Shown: piece after piece, positions 1-7,520 of the stretch
Position numbering within the stretch: position 1 is the stretch's first letter
Layout of the letters: the number at the start of each line of letters is the position of its first letter
Assembly (NCBI GenBank): GCA_044445965.1
Contig: JBIOEJ010000082.1
Coordinates: forward strand, 1-27,155
DNA: 27,155 nt
Direction of reading: 5' to 3'
Source: GAS188 sp044445965
Lineage (GTDB): Bacteria; Pseudomonadota; Alphaproteobacteria; Rhizobiales; Beijerinckiaceae
Translations under genes and position numbers: made by a program
Notes under the pieces: model-generated
What the model was told of the DNA's origin: nothing
The model's database searches: none
The model's input: the letters and a program-made list of their open reading frames with translations, nothing else

Positions 1-1530
1 ATCTGGCCGGTGCTGAAGGCCTGGAGCTCGGTCGAGGTGAGCGCGCCGATCTCGGCCGCCGTCAGAGCCGCGACCTGTCCGGTCGTCAAGGCGCCGACCT
101 GGGTGGTCGAGAGGTTGCCGACCGATGTGGCGCTGAGACCCGCCACCTGCGTGGTCGACAGGTTGCCGACCGTCAGCGCGTCGATATTGCCCGCCGACAA
201 ACCGTTGAGCTGCGTCACCGTCAGGCCGTGCGCCTGCGTCGAGGTCAAGGCGCCGAGCTGTGTCGTCGACAGATTGCCGAGCGCTGTCGCGCTCAAGCCG
301 CCGATCTGCGTCGAGGTCAGGGCGCCGAGTTGCCCAGTGTTGAAGGCCTGGAGCTCGGTCGAGGAGAGGGCGCCGATCTCGGCGGCCGTCAGGGCTCCGA
401 CCTGCGTCGTCGTCAAGGCGCCGACCTGCGTGGTCGAAAGGTTGGTGACCGATGTGGTGCTGAGGCCTCCAACTTGCGTGGTCGACAGGTTGCTGGCCGT
501 CAAAGCGACGAGATCCGCCACCGACATGGAGTTGAGCTGCGTCGTCGTCAGGCCGCGCATTTGAGTCGTCGTCAGGGCGCCGAGCTGCGTCGTCGACAGG
601 TTGCCGAGCGCCGTCGTCGTCAAGCCGCCGATCTGCGTCGAGGTCAGGGCGCCGATCTGGCCAGTGCTGAAGGCCTGGAGCTCGGTCGAGGTGAGCGCGC
701 CGATCTCGGCCGCCGTCAGGGACGGGATCTGCCCTGTCGTCAAGGCGCCGACCTGGGTGGTCGAGAGGTTGCCGACCGATGTCGTGCTGAGACCTGCCAC
801 TTGCGCGGTCGACAAGTTGCCGATCGTCAACGCGTCGATATTGCCCGCCGACAAGCCGTTGAGCTGCGTCACCGTCAGTCCGTGCGCCTGCGTCGAGGTC
901 AGCGCGCCGAGCTGCGTCGTCGACAGATTACCGAGCGCCGTCGCGCTCAAGCCGCCGATCTGCGTCGAGGTCAGGGCGCCGATCTGCCCAGTGCTGAAGG
1001 CCTGGAGCTCGGTCGAGGTGAGCGCGCCGATCTCGGCCGCCGTCAGAGCCGCGACCTGTCCGGTCGTCAAGGCGCCGACCTGGGTGGTCGAAAGGTTGCC
1101 GACCGAGGTGGTGCTCAAGCCGGCCACCTGCGTGGTCGACAGGTTGCCGACCGTCAACGCGTCGATATTGCCCGCCGACAAGCCGTTGAGCTGCGTCACC
1201 GTCAGTCCGATCGAAAGGTTTCCGACCGAGGTAGTGCTCAAGCCGGCCACCTGCGTGGTCGTGAGGTTGCCGACCGTCAGCGCGTCGATATTGCCCGCCG
1301 ACAAGCCGTTGAGCTGCGTCGCCGTCAGGCCGTGCACTTGCGTCGACGTCAACGCGCCGAGCTGCGTCGTCGAGAGATTGCCGAGCGCCGTCGTCGTCAA
1401 GCCGCCGAGCTGGGTCGAGGTCAGGGCGCCGAGCTGGCCCGTGCTCCAGGCCTGGAGCTCGGCCGAGGTCAGGGCGCCGATTTCGGAGGTGGTCAAGGCT
1501 CCGACCTGCGCGGTGGTCAAGGAGCCGGTC
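1..1530 (-). repeat. 327-bp coding super-repeats made of 24-bp units
   Basis: The sequence gaaggcctggagctcggtc recurs at 15, 342, 669 and 996, an exact spacing of 327 bp (13 octads plus one pentad, 109 codons). A diverged fifth copy near 1446 lies 450 bp further on, because a 123-bp segment is duplicated there. Within each super-repeat the basic period is 24 bp. All length steps are multiples of three, so the reading frame is preserved. Confidence 0.9.
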
Positions 1531-1781
1531 TGGCCGGTGGTGAGAAGAAGGATCTGCGACAAGACCAGTCCGCTGACCGCCTTGGTCGACAAGGCTGCGA
1601 CTTGGGTCGTTGCCAGGGCCCGCAAATCGGTCGAATTCAGGGCGTTGAGCTGCGTCGCGCCCAGTGCTCCCGCCTGCGAGGTGCTCAAGGCCGCGATGTC
1701 CGTGGTGGTGAGCCCGGCCATGACTGTCGTCGAAAGAGCGGCAACTTGCGAGACCGACAGAGAAGTTATGATCGAAGTCAT
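1..1781 (-). CDS. Octapeptide-repeat protein, 3' end beyond the window
   Basis: The minus strand is open from an ATG at 1781 to the window edge: 593 codons with no stop and no frame change. GGAG lies 8 nt before the ATG. After seven residues (MTSIITS), the protein is built from 69 complete octads of the form L-[ST]-x-x-Q-[VIL]-x-[AGN], for example LSTTQVGA, LTAAEIGA and LTSTELQA. They are interrupted only by five 5-residue units (LTVGN type) and one 4-residue unit (LSIG). The first octads are divergent; the rest form super-repeats of 109 residues. There is no signal peptide at this start, no cysteine, and few charged residues. Export through a C-terminal signal and a surface or adhesin-like role are possible but cannot be seen here. 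I do not recognise a named family, and the fold (solenoid?) is inference. The overlapping open frames on the plus strand are by-products of the repeats. Confidence 0.85.
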   Translation of the reverse strand, partial: MTSIITSLSVSQVAALSTTVMAGLTTTDIAALSTSQAGALGATQLNALNSTDLRALATTQVAALSTKAVSGLVLSQILLLTTGQTGSLTTAQVGALTTSEIGALTSAELQAWSTGQLGALTSTQLGGLTTTALGNLSTTQLGALTSTQVHGLTATQLNGLSAGNIDALTVGNLTTTQVAGLSTTSVGNLSIGLTVTQLNGLSAGNIDALTVGNLSTTQVAGLSTTSVGNLSTTQVGALTTGQVAALTAAEIGALTSTELQAFSTGQIGALTSTQIGGLSATALGNLSTTQLGALTSTQAHGLTVTQLNGLSAGNIDALTIGNLSTAQVAGLSTTSVGNLSTTQVGALTTGQIPSLTAAEIGALTSTELQAFSTGQIGALTSTQIGGLTTTALGNLSTTQLGALTTTQMRGLTTTQLNSMSVADLVALTASNLSTTQVGGLSTTSVTNLSTTQVGALTTTQVGALTAAEIGALSSTELQAFNTGQLGALTSTQIGGLSATALGNLSTTQLGALTSTQAHGLTVTQLNGLSAGNIDALTVGNLSTTQVAGLSATSVGNLSTTQVGALTTGQVAALTAAEIGALTSTELQAFSTGQ

Positions 1782-2255
1782 AAGAGGTACTCCGCCTCAA
1801 CGAGAGCTGTTGGCAGGGGGGATTGCGTGGGGCCGGTCAGCGAGCATCGATGTCGGTTGGGAAGCGAGCGCAGCGACGGTGCTCGATTCCTTGTTGCGGT
1901 ATGCGCGAAGGGGCTCGATGTCTCGGGAGCCGGACCACCGACCGGCTCGAACGCGACACGCGTCACACCATCGCCACAGGTCTTGGACACCGTCACGCTG
2001 TGCCAGAGCCCATCGGACCGCTCCGAGGCGCGTCGCCTCGAGGCGCTTCCGGGCCAGCTACGGACAGATCATCCGTCCCATCCAGCGCGAACGCTCGGCC
2101 ATCAAAACTGATTAGGCCTTGCTAGCGATACGTTTACACAAACCTGTTAACGAACTCTCACTTCAGGCAGGCGCCGATGATCCGGGGCATTTCGCGGCGA
2201 AGCGTGGGCCATGAAGTCCGGATAGCCCGGCCAAGCCACAAACTGCCCCGAAGCC
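1782..2255. other. Gap upstream of the repeat gene, no clear gene
   Basis: These 474 bp separate the repeat gene from the decarboxylase gene, both on the minus strand. A 72-codon GTG-started frame (minus, 1996-1778) ends with TGA overlapping the ATG of the repeat gene (ATGA). It has no recognisable domain and could be a leader peptide or chance. The stretch 2110-2160 is AT-richer than its surroundings and is where I would look for the repeat gene's promoter, but I see no convincing -35/-10 pair. Confidence 0.4.
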
Positions 2256-3293
2256 TCATCGGACCAATGCGAGCACCGGATCCTCCCTTGCCCGTCTTCG
2301 CCCGGTCGGTGTATTCGCGGCAGTCTTGGCGGCTGCCTCGGATACTGGCTCCTGCGCCAATATCTCGCGGAAATGAGCGATCGCCATCGTCAGCCCGGCG
2401 CGGAGCCTGGTGGTCGGCTGCCATCCGAGGATCTCCTTCGCCAAGCCGAGATCGGGCTGGCGCTGCCTCGGATCGTCTTGCGGCAAGGGGCGCGCCACCA
2501 GTTTCGACCTGGATCCCGTCAGCTCGATGACGGCTTGCGCCAGTTGCCGGATCGTGAACTCGCCCGGATTGCCGAGATTGATCGGCCCGGTCACCTCATC
2601 GGGCGTTTCCATGAGCCGCATCAGTCCGTCGACGAGATCGTCGACATAGCAGAACGAGCGGGTCTGGGTGCCGTCGCCGTAGATGGTGATGTCATCGTTG
2701 CGCAGCGCCTGCATGATGAAGTTCGAGACGACCCGCCCGTCATTCGGGTGCATGCGCGGTCCGTAGGTATTGAAGATGCGCGCCACCTTGATGCGCAGGC
2801 CGTGCTGCCGGCGATAGTCGAAGAACAGCGTTTCGGCGCATCGTTTGCCTTCGTCGTAGCAGGAGCGCGGGCCGATCGGGTTGACGTTTCCCCAATAGCC
2901 CTCCGGCTGAGGGTGGACGGCGGGGTCGCCATAGACTTCCGAGGTCGAGGCCTGCAGGATCTTGGCTTTGACGCGCTTGGCGAGGCCCAGCATGTTGATG
3001 GCGCCGTGCACGCTGGTCTTGGTCGTCTGGACCGGATCGAATTGGTAGTGGACGGGCGATGCCGGGCAGGCGAGGTTGTAGATTTCGTCGACCTCGACGT
3101 AGAGCGGAAAACAGACATCGTGGCGCAGCAGCTCGAATCTGGGATTGGCGGCGAGATGCTGCACGTTTTGCCGCGTGCCTGTGTAGAAATTGTCGGCGCA
3201 AAGCACCTCGTCGCCGCGGGCCAGCAGTTCCTCGCACAGATGCGACCCGATGAAGCCCGCCCCGCCCGTCACCAGCACCCGTCGATTGCGCAA
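2256..3293 (-). CDS. uxs: UDP-glucuronate decarboxylase-like extended SDR
   Basis: This 345-residue protein belongs to the extended short-chain dehydrogenase family. It most resembles UDP-glucuronate decarboxylase (UDP-xylose synthase), which converts UDP-glucuronate to UDP-xylose with bound NAD. The nucleotide motif G-x-x-G-x-x-G is at residues 10-16, the STSEVYG segment at 116-122, and catalytic Y146-x-x-x-K150 follows in a CYDEGKR context. RIFNTYGPRM and SFCYVDDLVDG are typical of the family. The last 30 or so residues, rich in Ala, Arg and Thr, extend past the usual end. The start is TTG, chosen because the Rossmann motif begins directly after it and GGAG lies 6 nt before it. The product would feed cell-surface polysaccharide. 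A related NDP-sugar 4,6-dehydratase is the main alternative. No glycosyltransferase is adjacent in the window. Confidence 0.85.
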   Translation of the reverse strand: MRNRRVLVTGGAGFIGSHLCEELLARGDEVLCADNFYTGTRQNVQHLAANPRFELLRHDVCFPLYVEVDEIYNLACPASPVHYQFDPVQTTKTSVHGAINMLGLAKRVKAKILQASTSEVYGDPAVHPQPEGYWGNVNPIGPRSCYDEGKRCAETLFFDYRRQHGLRIKVARIFNTYGPRMHPNDGRVVSNFIMQALRNDDITIYGDGTQTRSFCYVDDLVDGLMRLMETPDEVTGPINLGNPGEFTIRQLAQAVIELTGSRSKLVARPLPQDDPRQRQPDLGLAKEILGWQPTTRLRAGLTMAIAHFREILAQEPVSEAAAKTAANTPTGRRRAREDPVLALVR

Positions 3294-3401
3294 AGTCCTC
3301 TCCGCTTTCGCTCAAGGCCTGTCGACCGCGCGCTGGTTCCAGCCGGAGAGGAAGCCGCCGCGTTAGCCTTTCGTCAACCTTAACGCGCGGTAACTTTCCA
3401 A

Positions 3402-3409
3402 ATGGTTAA
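3402..3409 (-). promoter_or_regulatory. TTAACCAT motif upstream of the decarboxylase gene
   Basis: The minus strand reads TTAACCAT about 110 bp before the TTG start of the decarboxylase gene, and further TTAA-type steps lie between them. TTAACCAT matches the half-site described for the alphaproteobacterial cell-cycle regulator CtrA. An 8-mer in an AT-rich pocket can occur by chance. Confidence 0.3.
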
Positions 3410-3628
3410 CGATCGCGCGCGGCCAAGCGAAGGCCGGGCTCGCGAGCGATCCGCGGCAAGCGCTGCGATTGGCGAAGGCGCCGGAAGGCGCATGAGTGAC
3501 CTCGGCCGAGGCAATAGGAGGCGGGCCCGGACCGCAGCCGTGACGGGGGTCGGAACGAAACTGCGTGGATCAGCGTTTGTCATCCGCCAGCCTCCTCACC
3601 CTCAGCCTCAAGCGGGAGCTGGCGCGTC

Positions 3629-3667
3629 GAAGGCGCCTTGGCCCTCCCCTCGGGCCGAGGCGCCTTC
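3629..3667 (+). terminator. Strong 16-bp hairpin, possible terminator
   Basis: Bases 3629-3644 pair with 3652-3667 (16 bp, with one G-T pair) around a 7-nt loop, and TTT follows on the plus strand. It lies in a gap of nearly 490 bp (3294-3780) that otherwise shows no gene. No complete plus-strand gene lies upstream, so it may equally be a mobile palindromic repeat. Confidence 0.4.
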
Positions 3668-3780
3668 TTTCGTTCGAGGCTCGTTCGCGCGGCGCCGTCG
3701 CGGCGCGTCCCTCGGCCGATAATTCCGTGATATTGCCCGTAATCGAGGCGACGGGAGCTTGGTCGAATGGATGCCGCGAT

Positions 3781-4102
3781 GTCGAGATCGCGATCGTCGG
3801 CGCCGGGATCGTCGGGGTAGCGACGGCCTATTATCTTTGCCTCGAAGGCAAGAAGAGTATCGTCATCGTCGAGCCGGGCCAACCGGCCGCTCATCGGCCC
3901 GATGGAGAGCGAGGGCGCCTTCCTGGTCGGGGCGCTGTCGGGCTCCGAGACCATGTCGGCTTGCGCGGCGGGATCGCTATGCGCGCGTTGGATCACGGGC
4001 GCGGCACTTCCCGGCTACGCAGCCAAGCTCAGCCTGAAGCGTTACCGGGATGAGGCCTTGATGGCGGAGCTGACGCAGCTCGAAAGTAAGGGCGTGCTTT
4101 GA
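3781..4102 (+). pseudogene. FAD-dependent oxidoreductase remnant, middle deleted
   Basis: Two pieces of one DAO-type flavoprotein gene are fused. In frame 1 from 3781, VEIAIVGAGIVGVATAYYL is the N-terminal FAD-binding motif (G-x-G-x-x-G), running to about 3897. The sequence then continues in another frame from about 3899 as a C-terminal end (GALSGSETMSACAAGSLCA followed by LPGYAA, RYRDEALMAEL and SKGVL), with its stop at 4100-4102. D-amino-acid or glycine oxidase-like proteins of this kind have roughly 400 residues; only about 105 remain, out of frame. It cannot make a working enzyme. A large internal deletion is the simplest explanation. Confidence 0.7.
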
Positions 4103-4236
4103 GCGAAAACGTGAATGGTGATGATGCTAGCCCCACCTTGTCGATGAATACAGACGATCCACCCTAGAGAGAGCATTGCAAGGCGAGCGCCGCTCGCCCT
4201 GAATCGACCAAGACCCGTGGAGGCTGTTGCACATCC

Positions 4237-4440
4237 TCAGACCTCTACCTCGCCTTCCAGGTAGAAGACTCAAGTGCCTTCCAGCTCGATGCGATCGTCA
4301 GCCAGCCGGCAAATGACCTCTCCGCCGCGCTGCGAGGCCTGGAAGGCGCGAAACACGGTCTTGCCGAGTCGTTTGGCCCAATAGGGCGCGCCAGCATGCA
4401 GTGTGCAGCACCGGTCACGGGGTCTTCCGGGATGCCCTCG
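4237..4440 (-). pseudogene. PhzF-family 3' remnant with frameshift and stop
   Basis: Read on the minus strand from 4440, the segment gives EGIPEDPVTGAAHCMLA, the conserved C-terminal motif of PhzF-like isomerases/epimerases. Two extra bases near 4393 then shift the frame. The next frame continues as PYWAKRLGKTVF, QASQRGGEV and DRIELEGT, meets an in-frame TGA at 4270-4272, and reads on as VFYLEGEVEV to a natural stop at 4237-4239. Only about the last 70 residues of a family of some 260-300 residues remain. The remnant starts about 30 bp after the stop of the upstream diguanylate cyclase gene on the same strand, so a deletion probably joined the two. Confidence 0.75.
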
Positions 4441-4472
4441 GCATGTTGCCGCGTCGGCGTCGAGCCACCGAC

Positions 4473-5654
4473 TCAGACGGCCCGCAGCAGCGGTGTCGCG
4501 TGCAGCCTGCGTTGCTGCACGCAATTGCGGCCCGCCGATTTGGCGCCGTAAAGCGCGCGATCGGCTTGTTTGAGCATGTCGCCGAGATCGCAGCTCAATC
4601 CCGAAGCCGTCGACACGCCGACGCTCACCGATAGGTGCAACCACACCTCTCCCTCCTTGAATTCGATCTTCTCGACCGCTTCGCGGAAGCGTTCGGCGAT
4701 GCCGAGGGCCGAGTCCCCGCTCGTGTTCGTCAGCAGGGCCGCGAATTCCTCGCCCCCGATACGTCCGAAGAGATCGCCGGGACGTAGCACCTCGACGGCG
4801 CGTCTGGCGAAGGCTTGCAGAACCCGATCGCCCGTATAATGGCCGTGGGTGTCGTTGATCTTTTTGAAATGGTCGAGATCGAACAGCAGAAGGGCGACCG
4901 GCAGGCTCCGCTTGACTGCGGCGTCCAGCCTGCGTTCGCCCTCCTCGAGAAAGGCGCGCCGGCTCGCCACGCCGGTCAGCTCGTCGGTCGCGGCGGCGCG
5001 GCGCTGCACCAGCTCGGAACGTTCCTTGGCCATGGACAGCTGCAGGAAGCCGCCCGCTATTACCAGGATCATGGGCTCGATACCCATCACGGCGACCCAT
5101 GGCGTCGTTAGCGCCAGGGAGCTCGGCGGCAGCGTCCAAATGAGCCCAATGGCCCCACGCACGGCGAGCAAGCTCGCATGCAGGACGAGACAACCGATTG
5201 CCGGGTAGCGCGACAGGAGATGCTCGCCACGATCGCGCCAGAGTTCGCGCGCCGTCGCCAGCGTGTAGGTCGCGACGATCAGCGAGATCAGGATCATGCG
5301 TAGTTGGGTGGATTGAAAGAACTGCGGAAAAGCGCAAGCGCCAAGCCAGATCACCGGCCCCGCCGCCATCTCGACGGGGCGTAGAGGTCGATCGGCGAAC
5401 GCCCGACCGGCCCCCCATACGATCCCATAGGCGACAGCGAGTATCCCAAAGGGCAACGCGATCGAAACAAAATCCGAAGCGTAGTTGCGCGTCATGAGCA
5501 ACGCGACGGCGAGCGCGGCGGCGAGATCCGCGCCGCCCCACATCGCGAGTGCCCGATGCGACCGGTTCTGGGCAAACGCGAAGAGGAGCAGCGAGCCCAC
5601 GGTCGCGGCGATCACGGCCGTCGATATCATCAAGGTAGCGGGATCAAACGACAT
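4473..5654 (-). CDS. Membrane diguanylate cyclase (GGEEF)
   Basis: This 393-residue protein makes cyclic di-GMP from two GTP. The N-terminal 205 residues hold six or seven hydrophobic segments (about 7-26, 36-53, 62-82, 98-112, 118-134, 152-172, 185-206) with no extracytoplasmic domain I recognise. The GGDEF domain follows from about 218: DELTGVASRRAF, the metal-binding FDLDHFKKIND at 258-268, and the active site GGEEF at 300-304. An inhibitory I-site RPGD at 291-294 sits five residues before GGEEF, so product inhibition is likely. YGAKSAGRN marks the end of the domain. There is no EAL domain. The sensory input of the membrane part is unknown. The gene appears monocistronic, with the PhzF remnant downstream. 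Confidence 0.93.
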   Translation of the reverse strand: MSFDPATLMISTAVIAATVGSLLLFAFAQNRSHRALAMWGGADLAAALAVALLMTRNYASDFVSIALPFGILAVAYGIVWGAGRAFADRPLRPVEMAAGPVIWLGACAFPQFFQSTQLRMILISLIVATYTLATARELWRDRGEHLLSRYPAIGCLVLHASLLAVRGAIGLIWTLPPSSLALTTPWVAVMGIEPMILVIAGGFLQLSMAKERSELVQRRAAATDELTGVASRRAFLEEGERRLDAAVKRSLPVALLLFDLDHFKKINDTHGHYTGDRVLQAFARRAVEVLRPGDLFGRIGGEEFAALLTNTSGDSALGIAERFREAVEKIEFKEGEVWLHLSVSVGVSTASGLSCDLGDMLKQADRALYGAKSAGRNCVQQRRLHATPLLRAV

Positions 5655-5820
5655 TGGCGGGCGCCCATCTCGGGTTTACCGATCAGCCCTACCAGACGCG
5701 GATTTGAGTCCTCTGTGTCTCGGCATTCAAATGCGAGGCGTTATCTTCATGGCCCGTTCACCATCCGCGCTCAGGCGGTTCCGCTGGCGGTAAAGACCAT
5801 GCTGTCTTGACCTTGACACT

Positions 5821-6186
5821 CAGGCTCGCCCACCGAAAACCCTCAAATACCATTTGAACCATGCCCGCCGATTCGGCGGCCTCTTCCGCTTCACCATGCA
5901 CGGACCGGACTGGACCGACTTTCCCAACCGAATCGCGTATCGCGAGATCGCGCCGGCCGAGTGTCTTGCCTATCGCCATAGCTCGGACATGGACGACGAT
6001 CCCCACGCGTTCGAAGTCGTCATTTCCTTCGCGGCCTCGGGTGCGGGCCGGACGTTGCTCACCGTGCGCTCGACCTTCCCCTCGATCGAGGCGCGCAACG
6101 CCGTGACGAAGTTCGGCGCGGTGGAACTCGGCATGCAGACGATCGAGAAGCTCGTGGCCTATGTGGAACGAGCAAGTTCTCCCTAG
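5821..6186 (+). pseudogene. AHSA1/SRPBCC-family gene lacking its 5' part
   Basis: The frame reads ...LNHARRFGGLFRFTMHGPDW, then YREI...ECLAYRHSSDMDDDPHAFEVVISF...GRTLLTVRSTFPS...FGAVELGMQTIEKL. This is the C-terminal two-thirds of an AHSA1-type START/SRPBCC protein, a hydrophobic-cavity fold usually of about 150 residues. The first 40-50 residues, with the helix-grip N-terminus and the usual W-W segment, are missing. An in-frame TAA at 5791-5793 and the lack of an ATG argue against expression; a TTG at 5854 would give a 110-residue fragment. The terminal TAG (6184-6186) belongs to the adjoining palindromic element, so the original 3' end may also have been replaced. Confidence 0.65.
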
Positions 6187-6309
6187 AGCATTTTCTTAGC
6201 GAAGCATGCCCCTGCGAAGGCGGGGGTGGCCTCCGGTTCGCCGCAAAAAATGCAGCAAAACAACCAACGAGAGCCCGGCCCGATTCAATCGGACCGAGAA
6301 AATCTCTAG
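6183..6309. repeat. Palindromic intergenic element, 127 bp
   Basis: The element begins CTAGAGCATTTTC and ends GAAAATCTCTAG, giving near-perfect inverted termini. Inside, CCGATT-C-AATCGG forms a further hairpin in a GC-rich context. From memory, elements with CTAGAG(CA)TTTTC ends are common between genes in Hyphomicrobiales and behave like small non-autonomous repeats. No second copy is in this window. It ends 7 bp before the 3' end of the GNAT gene. Confidence 0.6.
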
Positions 6310-6316
6310 CCGCCGC

Positions 6317-6844
6317 CTAGGCTTCCTCTCCAGGCCGTTTCCAATAGATCATGGTCCCGGTCAGCCCGCCGTGAGGCTTCAGCGCATAGTCCGGAATCTC
6401 TCCGGCCAAGTTGAACCCCAGCCCCTCATAGAGCGCGGAGGCGCCGCCCTCGGTCGCGGTGTCGAGCACCAGGAGGGTTCGCGCCCGCTCGACGGCTGCG
6501 CGTTCGGCAGCCCGCATCAGCGCTTTCGCCACGCCTCGACCCCGATGGCTCATTCGGGTCATCAGTTTGGCGATCTCGGCCCGATGCGGCTGGTTAGGCG
6601 GGCAGTCGAGCAGCAGCGTCACGGTCCCGACCAGGCTCTCGCCGTCGAAGGCGCCGAGAACGATACGTTCGCCCCGAGCAGACGCGGCCAGCGAGCCCTC
6701 CCAGAAGCTGTCGGCGGCCTCCAACGCCAGCGGGTGCATGAAACTGACCGAGCCGCCATTCGCCACCACCTCGACGAGGATCTCGCTCAGCGCCTCGCGA
6801 ATCCGCGGCGAGGCATTCAAGGGTGTGATTTTGATCTCCGGCAT
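6317..6844 (-). CDS. GNAT family N-acetyltransferase
   Basis: This 175-residue protein has a GNAT fold. It is predicted to transfer an acetyl group from acetyl-CoA to an amine that the sequence does not reveal. The acetyl-CoA loop (motif A) is in LMTRMSHRGRGVAKALMRAAE, of the R-G-x-G-x-A form. LVLDTATEGGASALYEGLGF is the usual motif B region. The start MPEIKIT at 6844 was chosen because the longer frame upstream is arginine-rich and overlaps the preceding gene. It begins 5 nt after the stop of the XRE-cupin gene, so the two are probably co-transcribed and the regulator may control the acetyltransferase. Confidence 0.88.
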   Translation of the reverse strand: MPEIKITPLNASPRIREALSEILVEVVANGGSVSFMHPLALEAADSFWEGSLAASARGERIVLGAFDGESLVGTVTLLLDCPPNQPHRAEIAKLMTRMSHRGRGVAKALMRAAERAAVERARTLLVLDTATEGGASALYEGLGFNLAGEIPDYALKPHGGLTGTMIYWKRPGEEA

Positions 6845-6849
6845 CGCGG

Positions 6850-7416
6850 CTAGCTCCGGGCGAGGACGACGACATAAGCGCAGGGCGCGGCGGTTTCGTT
6901 GGCAAGCGTCACCTCGCACGGCGGACCGAATCCCAGGCAGTCGCCGGCGCCCAAAACATGCCGATCGCCGCCCTCCAGGATGACGAGATCGCCTCTCTGC
7001 ACCCAAACGGCCTGGCGGATATGCGCGTAGGACGAGGCCGGAAGCACCACACGCTGCCCGGCCGGCAGCTCGACCTGGACGACCTCCAAGGGATGATCGG
7101 GGCGGCTGAACACCTGTTTGCGCAGATATCCCGTCTCTGGGTCGCGCCAGACCGGCTGCTCGGCGGCCAGGGACAGGCGCTCCCCCTCGCCCTCGGCCCG
7201 CAACAGCAGGCCCGCCAGGGTCAGATCGAAGGCGCCGGCGAGGCGCACCAGGATCACCGCGGTCGGGCTCACCTCCTCGCGTTCGATTTTGCTGATCGTC
7301 GCCTTGGAAACGCTCGAGCGTTCCGCCAGCTCCGCCAGGGACCAGCCCCGCATGGCGCGCTCGAGGCGCAGGCGGCGAGCGATCTGAGTGCTCGACTCGT
7401 CTACAAGAGTAGTCAT
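6850..7416 (-). CDS. XRE-family regulator with C-terminal cupin sensor
   Basis: This is a 188-residue DNA-binding regulator. A helix-turn-helix spans about residues 10-65, with LAELAERSSVSKATISKIE as the recognition unit. A single cupin domain (about 100-186), with the segments VELPAGQRVVLP and GGDRHVLGAGDCLGF, probably binds a small ligand. The start at 7416 (MTTLVDESS) fits the usual family length; the longer frame upstream is less protein-like. A promoter (7423-7452) would place the transcript start almost at the ATG, so the message may be leaderless. It is the first gene of a two-gene unit with the GNAT enzyme. Confidence 0.9.
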   Translation of the reverse strand: MTTLVDESSTQIARRLRLERAMRGWSLAELAERSSVSKATISKIEREEVSPTAVILVRLAGAFDLTLAGLLLRAEGEGERLSLAAEQPVWRDPETGYLRKQVFSRPDHPLEVVQVELPAGQRVVLPASSYAHIRQAVWVQRGDLVILEGGDRHVLGAGDCLGFGPPCEVTLANETAAPCAYVVVLARS

Positions 7417-7422
7417 ACGTAT

Positions 7423-7452
7423 CTTATAATTGACGCAATGCCGACCAGGCAA
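7423..7452 (-). promoter_or_regulatory. Promoter of the XRE-cupin/GNAT unit
   Basis: The minus strand carries TTGCCT (7452-7447), an 18-bp spacer and TATAAG (7428-7423). The -10 box ends only 6 nt before the ATG, and there is no good ribosome binding site in front of the ATG. This fits a leaderless transcript. Confidence 0.5.
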
Positions 7453-7520
7453 GGGGGGCGGCATGGAAATCGAAGACGCCACGCCATAGCCACCGGCTTC
7501 GCTGAAGGGCGCTGCGGGCC

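Noticed and set aside
1..1530. CRISPR-like or satellite array
   Set aside because: The 24-bp and 327-bp periods are codon-based, there are no unique spacers, and all changes keep the reading frame.
1778..1996. 72-residue gene translationally coupled to the repeat gene
   Set aside because: The ATGA overlap is suggestive, but there is no ribosome binding site or recognisable domain, so it is only mentioned within the gap entry.
228..2111. Long plus-strand open frames (also 10-564 and 601-2115) in the repeat region
   Set aside because: They are complements of the octapeptide frame: arginine-, valine- and cysteine-rich products without start signals. The minus frame has a good ribosome binding site and a clean repeat consensus.
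4270..5541. 423-codon minus-strand frame ending in PhzF-like residues
   Set aside because: Most of it is a shadow of the diguanylate cyclase gene; only the last part matches PhzF and is annotated as a pseudogene.
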